Source: Roseococcus suduntuyensis (GTDB lineage: Bacteria > Pseudomonadota > Alphaproteobacteria > Acetobacterales > Acetobacteraceae). From it: a DNA stretch of 64,000 nt. The notes beneath the pieces are model-generated. The model was not told where the DNA came from. It did no database searches and saw only the letters and a list, made by a program, of their open reading frames with translations. Where the stretch lies: assembly GCF_014196305.1 (NCBI RefSeq), contig NZ_JACIDJ010000009.1:55936-119935 (forward strand), read 5' to 3'. A program made the position numbers and the translations under genes. Below, piece by piece: positions 54,718 through 63,904 of this stretch (positions within the stretch are counted from its first letter, which is position 1; each line of letters starts with the position of its first letter).

Positions 54718-56301
54718 ATGATGCACCGTCTGCTCCGCTGCGCGCGCCTTGTGCTGCTTCTCGCCGCCGCACCCCTGATGGCCAGCGCGCAGACCGCGCC
54801 GCGCCCCCTGGTCTGGGGCGATACCCTGCCCGCCACGCTCGACCCGCACGCCATCTTCGACGTGCCGAGCCAGTTCATCCTGCTCAATGTCTATGACGGG
54901 CTGTACCGCTACCAGGGCAACCCGCCGCGCCTGGAGCCCTGGCTCGCGGAATCGCACACCGTCTCCGCGGACGGGCTGACCTGGGAGTTCACGCTGCGCG
55001 CCGGCGCGAAGTTCCACGACGGCAGCGAGATCACGGCCGAGGACGTGGTCTATTCCTTCCGCCGCCTGCTGGCGATGCGCCGCGCGCCGGCCGCCGCCTT
55101 CACCCCCGTGCTGACCGCCGAGGCGGTGACGGCGGTGAACCCCCGCACCGTGCGCTTCGTGTTGAGCCGCCCCTACGCGCCCTTCCTCTCCGCGCTGCCG
55201 CTGGTGGCGGTGGTGAACCAGCGGGTGCTGGCGCCGCATGTGGCGGGCGATGACTGGGGCAGCGCCTGGCTTGCCGCCAACAGCGCGGGCTCTGGCGCCT
55301 ATCGCGTGAACGCCACCAACTACCAGCCACGCGTTTCGCTCGACCTGGAGCGCTTCCCCGACCATTTCAGCGGCTTCGCCGGCAACCCGCGGCCCATCGA
55401 GGCGGTGCGCGTGCGCCCCGTGCTCGAAACTTCCACCCGCGTGCTGGCGCTGCTGCGTGGCGAGATCGACGCCACCGACAGCTACCTGCCGGCCGACCAG
55501 GTGGAGCGCGTGGACCGCAACCCCACCACCCGCGTCGCGCGCGACGAGAGCATGCGCGTCTTCATCATTCGCATGAACAACCAGCGCCCGCCCTTCGACA
55601 ACCACGACGTGCGGCTCTGCCTCGCGCATGCCTTCAACTACGAGGGTTTCAACAACGTGGTGCTGCGCGGCTTCGTGGCGCGCAATGCGGGCCCCAACCC
55701 CAACAACCTCTGGGGCAACCCCGAGAACCTGGCGCCCTATGCCTTCGACCTGGCCCGCGCCCGCACCCATTGCGACCGCGCGCGGGCGGCGGGCGTGGAC
55801 CTCTCCCGCCCCATCGAGATCCATGTGCAGAACGAGCTGCAGCAGACCACCCAGGCCGCACAGCTCTTCCAGTCCGACCTGCGGCGCATCGGCATCAACC
55901 TGCGCATCGTGCCCAACACCTGGCCCAACATCACCAGCGCCACGGCGCGCGCCGAGACCACGCCGGACATGTGGATCCACTGGGTGTCCACCTACTTCGT
56001 GGACCCGGAGAACTGGATCGGCCAGATGTATGACAGCCAGTTCCATGGCACCTGGAAGGCGTCCTCCTGGTACACCAACCCGAGGGTGGACACGCTGCTG
56101 CGCGCCGCCCGCGAAAGCCTGAGCCAGGAGGAGCGCCAGCGCCTCTACGCCGAGGCGACCGCGCTTGTGGTGGCCGACAGCCCGGACATCTGGGTCTACA
56201 ACACCGTGAACCTGCGCGGCCTCTCGCGCCGCGTCTCGGGCTACAGCTTCTCGCCCGTCGGTTCGGGCGGCGAGGTGCGGCTGATGTCGCTGGAGAATTG
56301 A
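54718..56301 (+). CDS. Dipeptide/oligopeptide-type ABC transporter, substrate-binding protein
   Basis: 527 aa SBP_bac_5 family protein. Signal peptide to about residue 24 (MASAQT). WGDTLPATLDPHAIFDVPSQ and LNVYDGLYRY open the fold; EPWLAESHTVSADGLTWEFTLR and GAKFHDGSEITAEDVVYSFRRL are the family signature. The Cys residues and the pocket do not identify the ligand, which in this family includes peptides, nickel and opines. First gene of a transporter-hydantoinase run; GAGGG precedes the ATG at 54718. Confidence 0.92.
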   Translation: MMHRLLRCARLVLLLAAAPLMASAQTAPRPLVWGDTLPATLDPHAIFDVPSQFILLNVYDGLYRYQGNPPRLEPWLAESHTVSADGLTWEFTLRAGAKFHDGSEITAEDVVYSFRRLLAMRRAPAAAFTPVLTAEAVTAVNPRTVRFVLSRPYAPFLSALPLVAVVNQRVLAPHVAGDDWGSAWLAANSAGSGAYRVNATNYQPRVSLDLERFPDHFSGFAGNPRPIEAVRVRPVLETSTRVLALLRGEIDATDSYLPADQVERVDRNPTTRVARDESMRVFIIRMNNQRPPFDNHDVRLCLAHAFNYEGFNNVVLRGFVARNAGPNPNNLWGNPENLAPYAFDLARARTHCDRARAAGVDLSRPIEIHVQNELQQTTQAAQLFQSDLRRIGINLRIVPNTWPNITSATARAETTPDMWIHWVSTYFVDPENWIGQMYDSQFHGTWKASSWYTNPRVDTLLRAARESLSQEERQRLYAEATALVVADSPDIWVYNTVNLRGLSRRVSGYSFSPVGSGGEVRLMSLEN

Positions 56302-56311
56302 GGGCAGGCAG

Positions 56312-57319
56312 GTGGCCCTCTACATCCTGCGGCGCATCGCGCTTTCCATCCCGGCGCTGCTGGGGTTGATCTTGCTCACCTTCGTGCTCTCGCGGGTGGT
56401 GCCCGGCGACCCGGCGGCGACACTGGCGGGCGATGCCGCCACGCCGGCGCAGATCGCGCAAATCCGTGCCCAGTACGGGCTGGACCGGCCCATCCTGGAA
56501 CAGGCGGTGATCCATGTGCGGCAGGTGCTCTCGGGGGATCTGGGCAATTCCATCTTCTCCGGCCGGCCTGTGGCGGAGGAGATCTGGCAGCGCCTGCCGG
56601 CGACGCTGGAGCTGACCTTCGTGGCGCTCTTCCTCGCCACGCTGTTCGGCATAGGGCTCGGCCTCGTGGCGGCGCTGGACCACAACGGGCCGCTCGATCA
56701 CCTGGTGCGGGTGGTGTCGGTGGGCGGGCTGGCCATTGCCTCCTTCTGGCTCGCCATCATGTTGCAGCTTCAGTTCTCGATGGAGTGGAACCTGCTGCCG
56801 CTGCGCGGGCGGCTGGACGTGGCGCTGGGCCAGGTGCCGCGACTGACGGGTTTCATGCTGTTCGACACGCTGGCCGCGGGGCGCCCCGACATGTTCCTCG
56901 ACGCGCTGCGCCACCTGGCGCTGCCCGCCTTCACGCTTGCGCTGCCGGGCCTTGCCACCATCGCGCGCTTCACCCGCAGCGGCGTGCTGGAGGTGTTGCA
57001 GAAGGACTATGTGCTCTACGCGCGCGCGGCGGGCTATGGGCGCTTTCGCCTCGCCGCCATCTATGTGCTGCGCAACGCCGTGACCGTCACCGTCACGCAG
57101 GTGGGGCTGCTGTTCGGGGCGCTGGTCTCGGGCGCGGTGGCGGTGGAGGCGGTGTTCGACTGGCCCGGCCTCGGCACCTATGCCGTGCAGGCGATCCTCT
57201 CGGCCGACTACAAGGCGCTGCTGGCCGTGACCCTCGTCATCGGCGTGGTCTATGCGGTGGTGAACGTGGCGGTGGACGTGGCGCAGGCCGTGATAGACCC
57301 CCGCGTGGCGGACCAGTGA
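56312..57319 (+). CDS. Dipeptide-type ABC transporter permease (DppB/OppB-like)
   Basis: 335 aa, with six or so helices. N-terminal LYILRRIALSIPALLGLI and RVVPGDPA are typical of OppB/DppB; the EAA-type coupling loop is ARAAGYGRFRLAAIYVLRNA. The start is GTG at 56312. One base overlap (TGATG) with the next permease gene. Confidence 0.93.
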   Translation: MALYILRRIALSIPALLGLILLTFVLSRVVPGDPAATLAGDAATPAQIAQIRAQYGLDRPILEQAVIHVRQVLSGDLGNSIFSGRPVAEEIWQRLPATLELTFVALFLATLFGIGLGLVAALDHNGPLDHLVRVVSVGGLAIASFWLAIMLQLQFSMEWNLLPLRGRLDVALGQVPRLTGFMLFDTLAAGRPDMFLDALRHLALPAFTLALPGLATIARFTRSGVLEVLQKDYVLYARAAGYGRFRLAAIYVLRNAVTVTVTQVGLLFGALVSGAVAVEAVFDWPGLGTYAVQAILSADYKALLAVTLVIGVVYAVVNVAVDVAQAVIDPRVADQ

Positions 57320-58164
57320 TGCTGACCGCGCTGCGCCATTTGCTGCGTGATCCTGTCGCCGCGCTGGGTCTGCTGATCGTGGTCTTTGCGCTGTTTGTCG
57401 CCATCTTCGCGCCCTGGATCGCGCCGCGGCCGGAGGACGCCTTCGAGAGCAACATCATGCTCCGCCTGCGCCCGCCCTCGGCGGAATTCCCCTTCGGCAC
57501 CGATGATCTCGGGCGGGACATCTTCTCGCGCGTCATCCTCGGCACGCGCAGCGCATTGATCGTGGCGGTGTCGGTGGTGCTGGCGGCCATCCTCATCGGT
57601 GTGCCCATCGGGCTCGCGGCCGGCTGGCGGGACGGCTGGCTGTCGGAGGTGCTGATGCGCGTCACCGACGTGTTCCTGGCCGTGCCGCAACTGATTTTGG
57701 CGCTCGCGCTCGGGCAGCTGCTGGCGCCCGGCCTGACCACGGCCATGGTGGCCCTGGCACTCACCTACTGGCCCTTCTTCGCGCGCACCGTCTTCGCGGA
57801 AACGCGGCGGCTGCGCGGCGCGCTGTTCGTGGACGCGCTGGCGGGCATCGGCGCGCATCCCATGCGCATCCTGCTGCTGCACGTGCTGCCCAATGCCGCG
57901 CCGGCGGTGCTGGTGCGCGCCACCATCGGCATGGGCTTCACCATCCTGACCGCGGCGCTGCTGGGCTTCCTGGGCGTGGGCGCGGCACCCCCCACGCCCG
58001 ACTGGGGCCTGGCCGTGGCCGAGGCCCGCCAGCACCTGCCCGATGCCTGGTGGTACGCGACCTTCCCGGGCCTCGCGATCATGCTGCTGGTGCTGGGCTT
58101 CAACCTGCTGGGCGACGGGCTGCGCGACGCGGCCGATCCCCGCCTGCGGCGGAGCCGCAAATGA
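57319..58164 (+). CDS. Dipeptide-type ABC transporter permease (DppC/OppC-like)
   Basis: 281 aa. PFGTDDLGRDIFSRVILGTR is the DppC/OppC signature, preceded by an N-terminal anchor helix (LGLLIVVFALFVAIFAPW). The coupling loop is LAGIGAHPMRILLLHVLPN. It pairs with the preceding permease. The stop overlaps the first ATPase start. Confidence 0.94.
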   Translation: MLTALRHLLRDPVAALGLLIVVFALFVAIFAPWIAPRPEDAFESNIMLRLRPPSAEFPFGTDDLGRDIFSRVILGTRSALIVAVSVVLAAILIGVPIGLAAGWRDGWLSEVLMRVTDVFLAVPQLILALALGQLLAPGLTTAMVALALTYWPFFARTVFAETRRLRGALFVDALAGIGAHPMRILLLHVLPNAAPAVLVRATIGMGFTILTAALLGFLGVGAAPPTPDWGLAVAEARQHLPDAWWYATFPGLAIMLLVLGFNLLGDGLRDAADPRLRRSRK

Positions 58165-59153
58165 GAAGCTCGTCGGAGCCGGAAGTGACGGACGCGGCAC
58201 TCACCATCGAGGACCTCGCCGTGCAGCTGCGCAGTCGCGGCGAGGTGGCGGACATCCTCGACGGCATCACCCTCACCGTCCCGCGCGGCAGCGTCACCGG
58301 CGTGGTGGGCGAGAGCGGCTGCGGCAAATCCACGCTGCTGCGCGCCATCCTGGGCATCCTGCCGGGCCGGGCCACCACGCCGCGTGGCCGCATCCTCTTC
58401 GAGGGGCGCGATATCCTGCCCGCCCGCGCGGCCAAGCCCCATGGGCGCATCGGCTTCGTCCCGCAGGATCCTTATCTCTCGCTGAACCCCGTCTTCCGCG
58501 CGGGCGACCAGATCCTGGAGATCATGCGCCGCCACGCCCCCGGCACGCGCGCCGAGCACCGCGTGAAGCTGGTGGAGCTGTTCCGCGCCGTGCAACTGCC
58601 CGACCCGGAGGCGGCCCTGCACAAGTATCCGCATCAATTCTCCGGCGGGCAGCGGCAGCGCCTGTTGATCGCGGCGGCGCTGTGCTGCGACCCGGCGCTG
58701 ATCGTGGCGGATGAACCGACCACCGCCCTCGACGTCACCACCCAGCGTGAAATCCTGGGCCTGCTGCGCGAGCTCGTGCGGGCGCGCGGCCTGTCCATGC
58801 TCTTCGTCACGCATGACTTCGGCGTGCTGGCCAGCCTCTGCGACGAGGTGAGCGTGCTCTACGCCGGGCGCGTGGCGGAAAGCGGGCCCACGCGCGCCGT
58901 GCTCGACACGCCCACCCACCCCTACACGCGCATGCTTCTCTCCTGCCATCCGGACCGCGCGGTGGAGCTGCTGGGCATCCCGGGCGCCGTGCCGCCCGCC
59001 ACCGCGCAGCCCGCGGGCTGCCGCTTCCACCCGCGCTGTCCGGTGGCCCAGCCCGATTGCCGCAGCGAGGTGCCACCCCTGCTGCCATGGCCTGGCGGGC
59101 GCGCCGTGGCCTGCCCGCACACCGCGCGCATGGAGGCGCACGCCCTTGCCTGA
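58161..59153 (+). CDS. Dipeptide-type ABC transporter ATPase (DppD/OppD-like)
   Basis: 330 aa. Walker A GESGCGKST at 50-58, signature QFSGGQRQR, Walker B LIVADEPTTALD, His switch in VTHDFG. The C-terminal region has the OppD-type cysteine cluster (GCRFHPRCP...C...C), which in related ATPases binds an iron-sulphur cluster. ATGA overlap with the permease; 8-base overlap with the second ATPase. Confidence 0.94.
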   Translation: MRSSSEPEVTDAALTIEDLAVQLRSRGEVADILDGITLTVPRGSVTGVVGESGCGKSTLLRAILGILPGRATTPRGRILFEGRDILPARAAKPHGRIGFVPQDPYLSLNPVFRAGDQILEIMRRHAPGTRAEHRVKLVELFRAVQLPDPEAALHKYPHQFSGGQRQRLLIAAALCCDPALIVADEPTTALDVTTQREILGLLRELVRARGLSMLFVTHDFGVLASLCDEVSVLYAGRVAESGPTRAVLDTPTHPYTRMLLSCHPDRAVELLGIPGAVPPATAQPAGCRFHPRCPVAQPDCRSEVPPLLPWPGGRAVACPHTARMEAHALA

Positions 59154-60111
59154 ACTGCTGCGCGCCGAGGCGCTCACCACCGATCTCGGCCGCCGCGCCG
59201 GCTTTCTCCGCCCCGCCGTGTCGCTGCGCGCGGTGGACGGCGTCACGCTCTCCATCGCGGAGGGCGAGGCCTTCGGCGTGGTGGGCGAAAGCGGCTGCGG
59301 CAAGACCACGCTGGCGCGCACGCTGCTGGGCCTGCAGCGTGAGGCGGCGGGCGAGATCACGCTGGCCGGCCGCCGCGTCTCGGGCCTCGCCCCCGCCGAG
59401 GCGCGCCGCCTGCGCGCCGACATCCAGTATGTCCACCAGGACCCGGGGGCGGCGCTCGATCCCTGGTGGCGCGTGGGCGCAACCTTGGACGAAGGGCTGC
59501 GCATCCATGGTGTCGGCGATGCGGCCGAACGCGCCGCGCGCATCGCGGAGATGCTGGCCGCGGTCGGCCTCGATGCGGATTTCGGGCAGCGCTACCCGCA
59601 TGAGCTTTCGGGCGGCCAGCAGCGGCGCATCGGGCTCGCGCGCATCCTGCTGCTGCGGCCGAAGCTGGTCATTCTGGACGAACCCACGGCGGGGCTGGAC
59701 CTCTCCGTGCAGGCTTCGGTGCTGCGGCTGTTGGCGGAACTGCGTGCGCGCTTCGGGTTGACCTACCTCTTCATCTCGCACGACCTGACGGTGGTGCGTC
59801 GCGTCTGCGACCGGGTGGCGGTGATGTATCTCGGCCAGGTGGTGGAGGAAGGCCCGGCGGAAGCCCTTTTCGCCCGCCCCGCGCACCCCTATACGCGCGC
59901 CCTTCTCGCGGCCGCGCCGCATCTCGACGGCCGCGCCGCGGGGCCTTCCTTGCCAGGGGAGCCGCCCTCGCTGCGCCGCATCCCCGCAGGCTGCCGCTTC
60001 CATCCGCGCTGCACCCGCGCCAGCGCCCTCTGCGCCGCGCAGACGCCGCCCACGGAGGCCGCCGGCCCCGCGCACCATGTCGCCTGCCACCATTGGCGGG
60101 AGGCGGCATGA
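59146..60111 (+). CDS. Dipeptide-type ABC transporter ATPase (DppF/OppF-like)
   Basis: 321 aa. Walker A GESGCGKTT at 47-55, signature ELSGGQQRRIG, Walker B LVILDEPTAGLD. A C-terminal Cys cluster (GCRFHPRCT) is also present. The start is TTG at 59146 after GGAGG (9-base spacing), within the end of the first ATPase gene. Completes a full five-gene importer. ATGA overlap with the hydantoinase B gene shows that uptake and catabolism are coupled. Confidence 0.93.
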   Translation: MPELLRAEALTTDLGRRAGFLRPAVSLRAVDGVTLSIAEGEAFGVVGESGCGKTTLARTLLGLQREAAGEITLAGRRVSGLAPAEARRLRADIQYVHQDPGAALDPWWRVGATLDEGLRIHGVGDAAERAARIAEMLAAVGLDADFGQRYPHELSGGQQRRIGLARILLLRPKLVILDEPTAGLDLSVQASVLRLLAELRARFGLTYLFISHDLTVVRRVCDRVAVMYLGQVVEEGPAEALFARPAHPYTRALLAAAPHLDGRAAGPSLPGEPPSLRRIPAGCRFHPRCTRASALCAAQTPPTEAAGPAHHVACHHWREAA

Positions 60112-61865
60112 GCTGCGACGCCGTCACGCTCGAGATCATCCGCGGGGCCGCGCGTGCCGCCCAGGCCGAGATGGAGGCGCTGCTGGAACGCACCGCCATG
60201 TCCGCCTTCATCCGCGAGAAGAAGGACTTTTATACCGCGCTGTTCAACGCGGACGGCGCCATGGTGGTGGGCAGCGACCTGCCGATCTTCGGCGACATCG
60301 TACGGCCGGTGGCCCAAAAGTTCCCGCTGGAGACGATGCGGCCGGGCGACCTCTACTGGTACAATGACTGCTACGGCAGCCAGGGCGCCGTCTCCCACAC
60401 CAACGACCAGGTGTTCCTGGCCCCCGCCTTCCTGGACGGGGCGCGGGTGGGCTTCGTCATGGGCTGGGCGCATTTCTCCGATGTGGGGGGGCTGCGCGCG
60501 GGCTCGCTCAGCCCCGACGCCACGGACCATTTCCAGGAGGGCATCATCATCCCGCCCGTGCGCCTCATGCGCGATGGCGAGACCAATGACGCGCTGCTGG
60601 AGGTGTTCTGGCGCAATGGCCGCTTCCCCACCCAGTCACGCGGGGACACGCGCGCGCTGATGGCGGCCGTGCGCCTGGGCGAGCGCCGCCTGGAGGAGAT
60701 CGCGCGGCGCTTCGGCGCCGGCATACTGGCCGATGCCTTCGCGCAACTGCTTGCCCGCACCGAGGCGGTGGTGCGCGCCAAGCTGCGGGATGCCTTCCCC
60801 GTGGGCACCACGCGCTTCAAGGACGCGATTGATGGGGACGGGCAGGGCAATGGTCCCTTCCGCCTGCGCCTTGCACTCACCCGCAGCGAGGACGACCGCT
60901 TCGTGCTGGACACCACCGCCACCGATGACCAGGCGCCCGGCCCCGTGAACTTCCTCATGCACCCGGACGTGCCGGGCATGGCGCTCGGCCTCTACTTCCT
61001 GCAGGGCGAGACGGGGCAGGTGCTCAACGCCGGAGCGCCGCGCGCGCTGGACGAGGTGCGGCGGCGCGAGGGCTCCCTGCTCGCGCCCCGCGCGCCCGCG
61101 CCGCTGGGTTTGCGCGGCATCACCATGATGCGGCTGCTGGCCGCGCTGCACGGGCTGGTGGCGGTGGCCCGCGGCGGCGAGGCGCCCGCCGCGCACTCCG
61201 CCTATGTCGTGCTGGCGCTGCGCGGCGCGCATGAGGGCAAGCCCTTCCTGATGAGCGATGGCGTGGGCGTGGGCTATGGCGCGCGCCCCTTCGCCGATGG
61301 CACGGACGCCGTCTACTTCGTCGCGCAGGAGAACTACCCGGCCGAGTTCATGGAACACTCCTACCCCGTCCGCCTGCACCGCTACGCGCTGCACGAGGAT
61401 TCGGGCGGGGCAGGGCGCTTCCGCGGCGGCTGCGGGGTGGTGCGCGAGTATGAAATCCTGGCCGAACAGGCGGTGCTGGCCATCCGCCTCGACACGGTGA
61501 AGAACCCGCCCTGGGGCGTGGCCGGCGGCATGAGCGGGGGCGTGGGCGCCGCCGTGGTCAATCCCGGCACGCCCGGGGAACGGCACCTGCCCAGCCTCTC
61601 CGACGGCACGGTGCTGCGGCGGGGCGACATCCTGCGCCTCAGTACCGGCGGGGGCGGGGGCTGGGGTCACCCGCATGACCGCCCGGCCGAGGCGGTGCTG
61701 GCCGATATGCGCGGCGGCTTCGTCAGCGCCGAGGCCGCGCGGCGCGACTATGGTGTGGCGATCACCGATGGCGCGCTGGACGAGGTCGCCACGGCGCGGC
61801 TGCGCGCCCAGCGCCCGCTCGCCGGCGCCTTCCACCGCGGGGCCTACGCCGATGCCCTCGACTGA
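60108..61865 (+). CDS. Hydantoinase B/oxoprolinase family subunit
   Basis: 585 aa. Opening VTLEIIRGAARAAQAEMEALLERTAMSAFIREKKDF (in part) and VSHTNDQVFLAPAF, FRGGCGVVREYEI and STGGGGGWGHPHDR are typical of the HyuB/AcxB family, which forms complexes with HyuA. The complexes hydrolyse hydantoins or 5-oxoproline with ATP, or carboxylate ketones. The ATG at 60108 follows GGGAGG. It overlaps the HyuA gene by 14 bases. No gamma-subunit (acetone carboxylase) gene is present, so an ATP-dependent amidohydrolase is more likely. Confidence 0.93.
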   Translation: MSCDAVTLEIIRGAARAAQAEMEALLERTAMSAFIREKKDFYTALFNADGAMVVGSDLPIFGDIVRPVAQKFPLETMRPGDLYWYNDCYGSQGAVSHTNDQVFLAPAFLDGARVGFVMGWAHFSDVGGLRAGSLSPDATDHFQEGIIIPPVRLMRDGETNDALLEVFWRNGRFPTQSRGDTRALMAAVRLGERRLEEIARRFGAGILADAFAQLLARTEAVVRAKLRDAFPVGTTRFKDAIDGDGQGNGPFRLRLALTRSEDDRFVLDTTATDDQAPGPVNFLMHPDVPGMALGLYFLQGETGQVLNAGAPRALDEVRRREGSLLAPRAPAPLGLRGITMMRLLAALHGLVAVARGGEAPAAHSAYVVLALRGAHEGKPFLMSDGVGVGYGARPFADGTDAVYFVAQENYPAEFMEHSYPVRLHRYALHEDSGGAGRFRGGCGVVREYEILAEQAVLAIRLDTVKNPPWGVAGGMSGGVGAAVVNPGTPGERHLPSLSDGTVLRRGDILRLSTGGGGGWGHPHDRPAEAVLADMRGGFVSAEAARRDYGVAITDGALDEVATARLRAQRPLAGAFHRGAYADALD

Positions 61866-63879
61866 ACGCCCGCTCCTGGCCGCGGTGGACATCGGCGGCA
61901 CCTTCACCGACATCACCCTCCAGGAGGCGACGACGGGCCGCGCCTGGACGGCCAAGACGCCCTCCACCCCGCGTGACCCGTCCGAGGCCTTCCTCACCGG
62001 GCTGCGCCTGGCGCTGGAGCTGGCCGGCCGCGCGCCCGGCGAGATCGGCCGCGTGCTGCACGGCACCACCGTCGCCACCAATATGATCCTGGAGGGGCGG
62101 ACGGCGCGCACCGCCCTCGTCACCACCACGGGCTTCCGGCATGTGCTGGAGATCGGCCGGGCCGACCTGCCGCGCCGCGACAACCTCTGGGCCTGGGTGA
62201 AGCCGCGTCGGCCCGTCCCGCCCGAACATGTCTTCGAGGTGGAAGGCCGCATCGCCGCCGACGGTGACGAACTCGCGCCGCTGGACGAGGCGGGCGTGGC
62301 GGCGGCGGCCCAGGCCATCGCGGCCATGGGCGCGGAGGCGGTGGCCATCTGCTTCCTGCACGCCTACGCCAACCCGGCGCATGAGCTGCGCGCGGCCACG
62401 CTGCTGCGCGGGTTGCTGCCGGGGCTGGCCATCACCGCCTCGACCGAGGTGCTGCCGGTGCTGCGCGAATACGAGCGCAGCATGGCCGCCGTGCTGAACG
62501 CGGCCGTCATGCCCGCCGTCTCGACCTATATCGCGCGGCTGCAGGCGCGGCTGGCCGAGGCCGGCATCGCCGCGCCGCTGCTGCTGATGAAGTCCAATGG
62601 CGGGGTGGCGGGGGCGGCGTCCATCCGCCGCAGCCCGGCGCAGACGGCGCTCTCCGGCCCCGCCGCGGGGGTGGTGGGCGCGCGTGCCATGGCCGCGGCG
62701 GAAGGGGTGGCGGACCTCATCACCGTGGATATCGGCGGGACCAGCGCGGATATCTGCCTCATCGAGGGCGGGCGCATCGGCCTCACGCAATCGGGCCGCA
62801 TCGGGCCCTGGCCGTTGCCGCTGCCCATGCTGGACATGGTGACGATCGGCGCGGGCGGCGGTTCGCTCGCACGCGTCGGGTCGGGCGGCCTGACGGTCGG
62901 CCCGGCCAGCGCGGGCGCCGAACCTGGCCCCGCCTGCTACGGGCGCGGCGGCACGGAACCCACCGTCACCGACGCGCATCTCTACCTGGGCCACCTGCCG
63001 CCGCGCCTGCTGGACGGGCGCATGGCGCTGGACCCCGCCCTGGCCGAGGCGGCGCTGGCGCGGGTGGCGGGCCCACTCGGCCTCTCGATGGAGGCCACGG
63101 CGCGCGGCATCCTGGCCATCGCCGACAACAACATGGTGGGCGCCATCCGCGTGGTCTCGGTCGAGCGGGGGCATGACCCACGCGGCTTCGCGCTGGTGCC
63201 TTTCGGCGGCGCGGGGCCGCTGCACGGGGCGGCGCTGGCCGATCTGTTGGGCATGCGGACCGTCCTGGTCCCGCCGGCGCCGGGGGTGCTCTGCGCCCAG
63301 GGGCTGGTGGCGGCCGATCTGCGCGCGGAGTTCAGCCGCAGTCTGGCGCGCCCCCTGGACGCCGTGACGGACGCGGCGCTGGAGGCGGGCTTCGGCGCGC
63401 TGGAGGCCGAGGCCGCCCAATGGTTCGCCGAGGAGGCCGTGCCCCCCGAGGCGCAGTCCCGCAGCCGGGCGGTGCTGATGCGCTATGCCGAGCAGGGCTT
63501 TGAGCTGCCCATCCCCTTCGCCCCGGTCGCGGCGCTGGGCCGGGACTTCGCCGCCGCCCACCAGGCCCTCTATGGCTTCGACCTGCCGGGCATCGCCATC
63601 GAGGTGGTGACATTGCGGGTGACGGCGACCGGCAAGCTGCACGCATTGCCGCCCCTGCCGCCCAGCGGCGGCGATGTGGCGGCCGCCACCCTGGGCACGC
63701 AGGCCATGCGGCTGGAGGGCCGGGTGGCCGAGGCGCCGGTCATCGCGCGTGCGGGGCTGGGCGTGGGGGCTTCCGTGGCCGGCCCCGCGATCATCGTGCA
63801 GCTCGACGCCACGACGCTGGTGCCGGAAGGCTGGCGCGCGGAGGTGGGGGCCACGGGCGCGCTGCTGCTGCGGCGCTGA
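61852..63879 (+). CDS. Hydantoinase A/oxoprolinase family subunit
   Basis: 675 aa. ASKHA-like ATP site: DIGGTFTD at 13-20 and TVDIGGTSADICL later. LHGTTVATNMILEGRTARTALVTT and SGPAAGVVGA are family signatures. Works with the HyuB protein just upstream. Context (an oligopeptide-type importer in the same run, a flavin monooxygenase facing it) suggests use of a cyclic amide such as a hydantoin or oxoproline derivative as a nitrogen or carbon source; that is inference. Confidence 0.94.
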   Translation: MPSTERPLLAAVDIGGTFTDITLQEATTGRAWTAKTPSTPRDPSEAFLTGLRLALELAGRAPGEIGRVLHGTTVATNMILEGRTARTALVTTTGFRHVLEIGRADLPRRDNLWAWVKPRRPVPPEHVFEVEGRIAADGDELAPLDEAGVAAAAQAIAAMGAEAVAICFLHAYANPAHELRAATLLRGLLPGLAITASTEVLPVLREYERSMAAVLNAAVMPAVSTYIARLQARLAEAGIAAPLLLMKSNGGVAGAASIRRSPAQTALSGPAAGVVGARAMAAAEGVADLITVDIGGTSADICLIEGGRIGLTQSGRIGPWPLPLPMLDMVTIGAGGGSLARVGSGGLTVGPASAGAEPGPACYGRGGTEPTVTDAHLYLGHLPPRLLDGRMALDPALAEAALARVAGPLGLSMEATARGILAIADNNMVGAIRVVSVERGHDPRGFALVPFGGAGPLHGAALADLLGMRTVLVPPAPGVLCAQGLVAADLRAEFSRSLARPLDAVTDAALEAGFGALEAEAAQWFAEEAVPPEAQSRSRAVLMRYAEQGFELPIPFAPVAALGRDFAAAHQALYGFDLPGIAIEVVTLRVTATGKLHALPPLPPSGGDVAAATLGTQAMRLEGRVAEAPVIARAGLGVGASVAGPAIIVQLDATTLVPEGWRAEVGATGALLLRR

Positions 63880-63904
63880 GTGCTTCCGCTCGGCTTGAAG
63901 ACGC

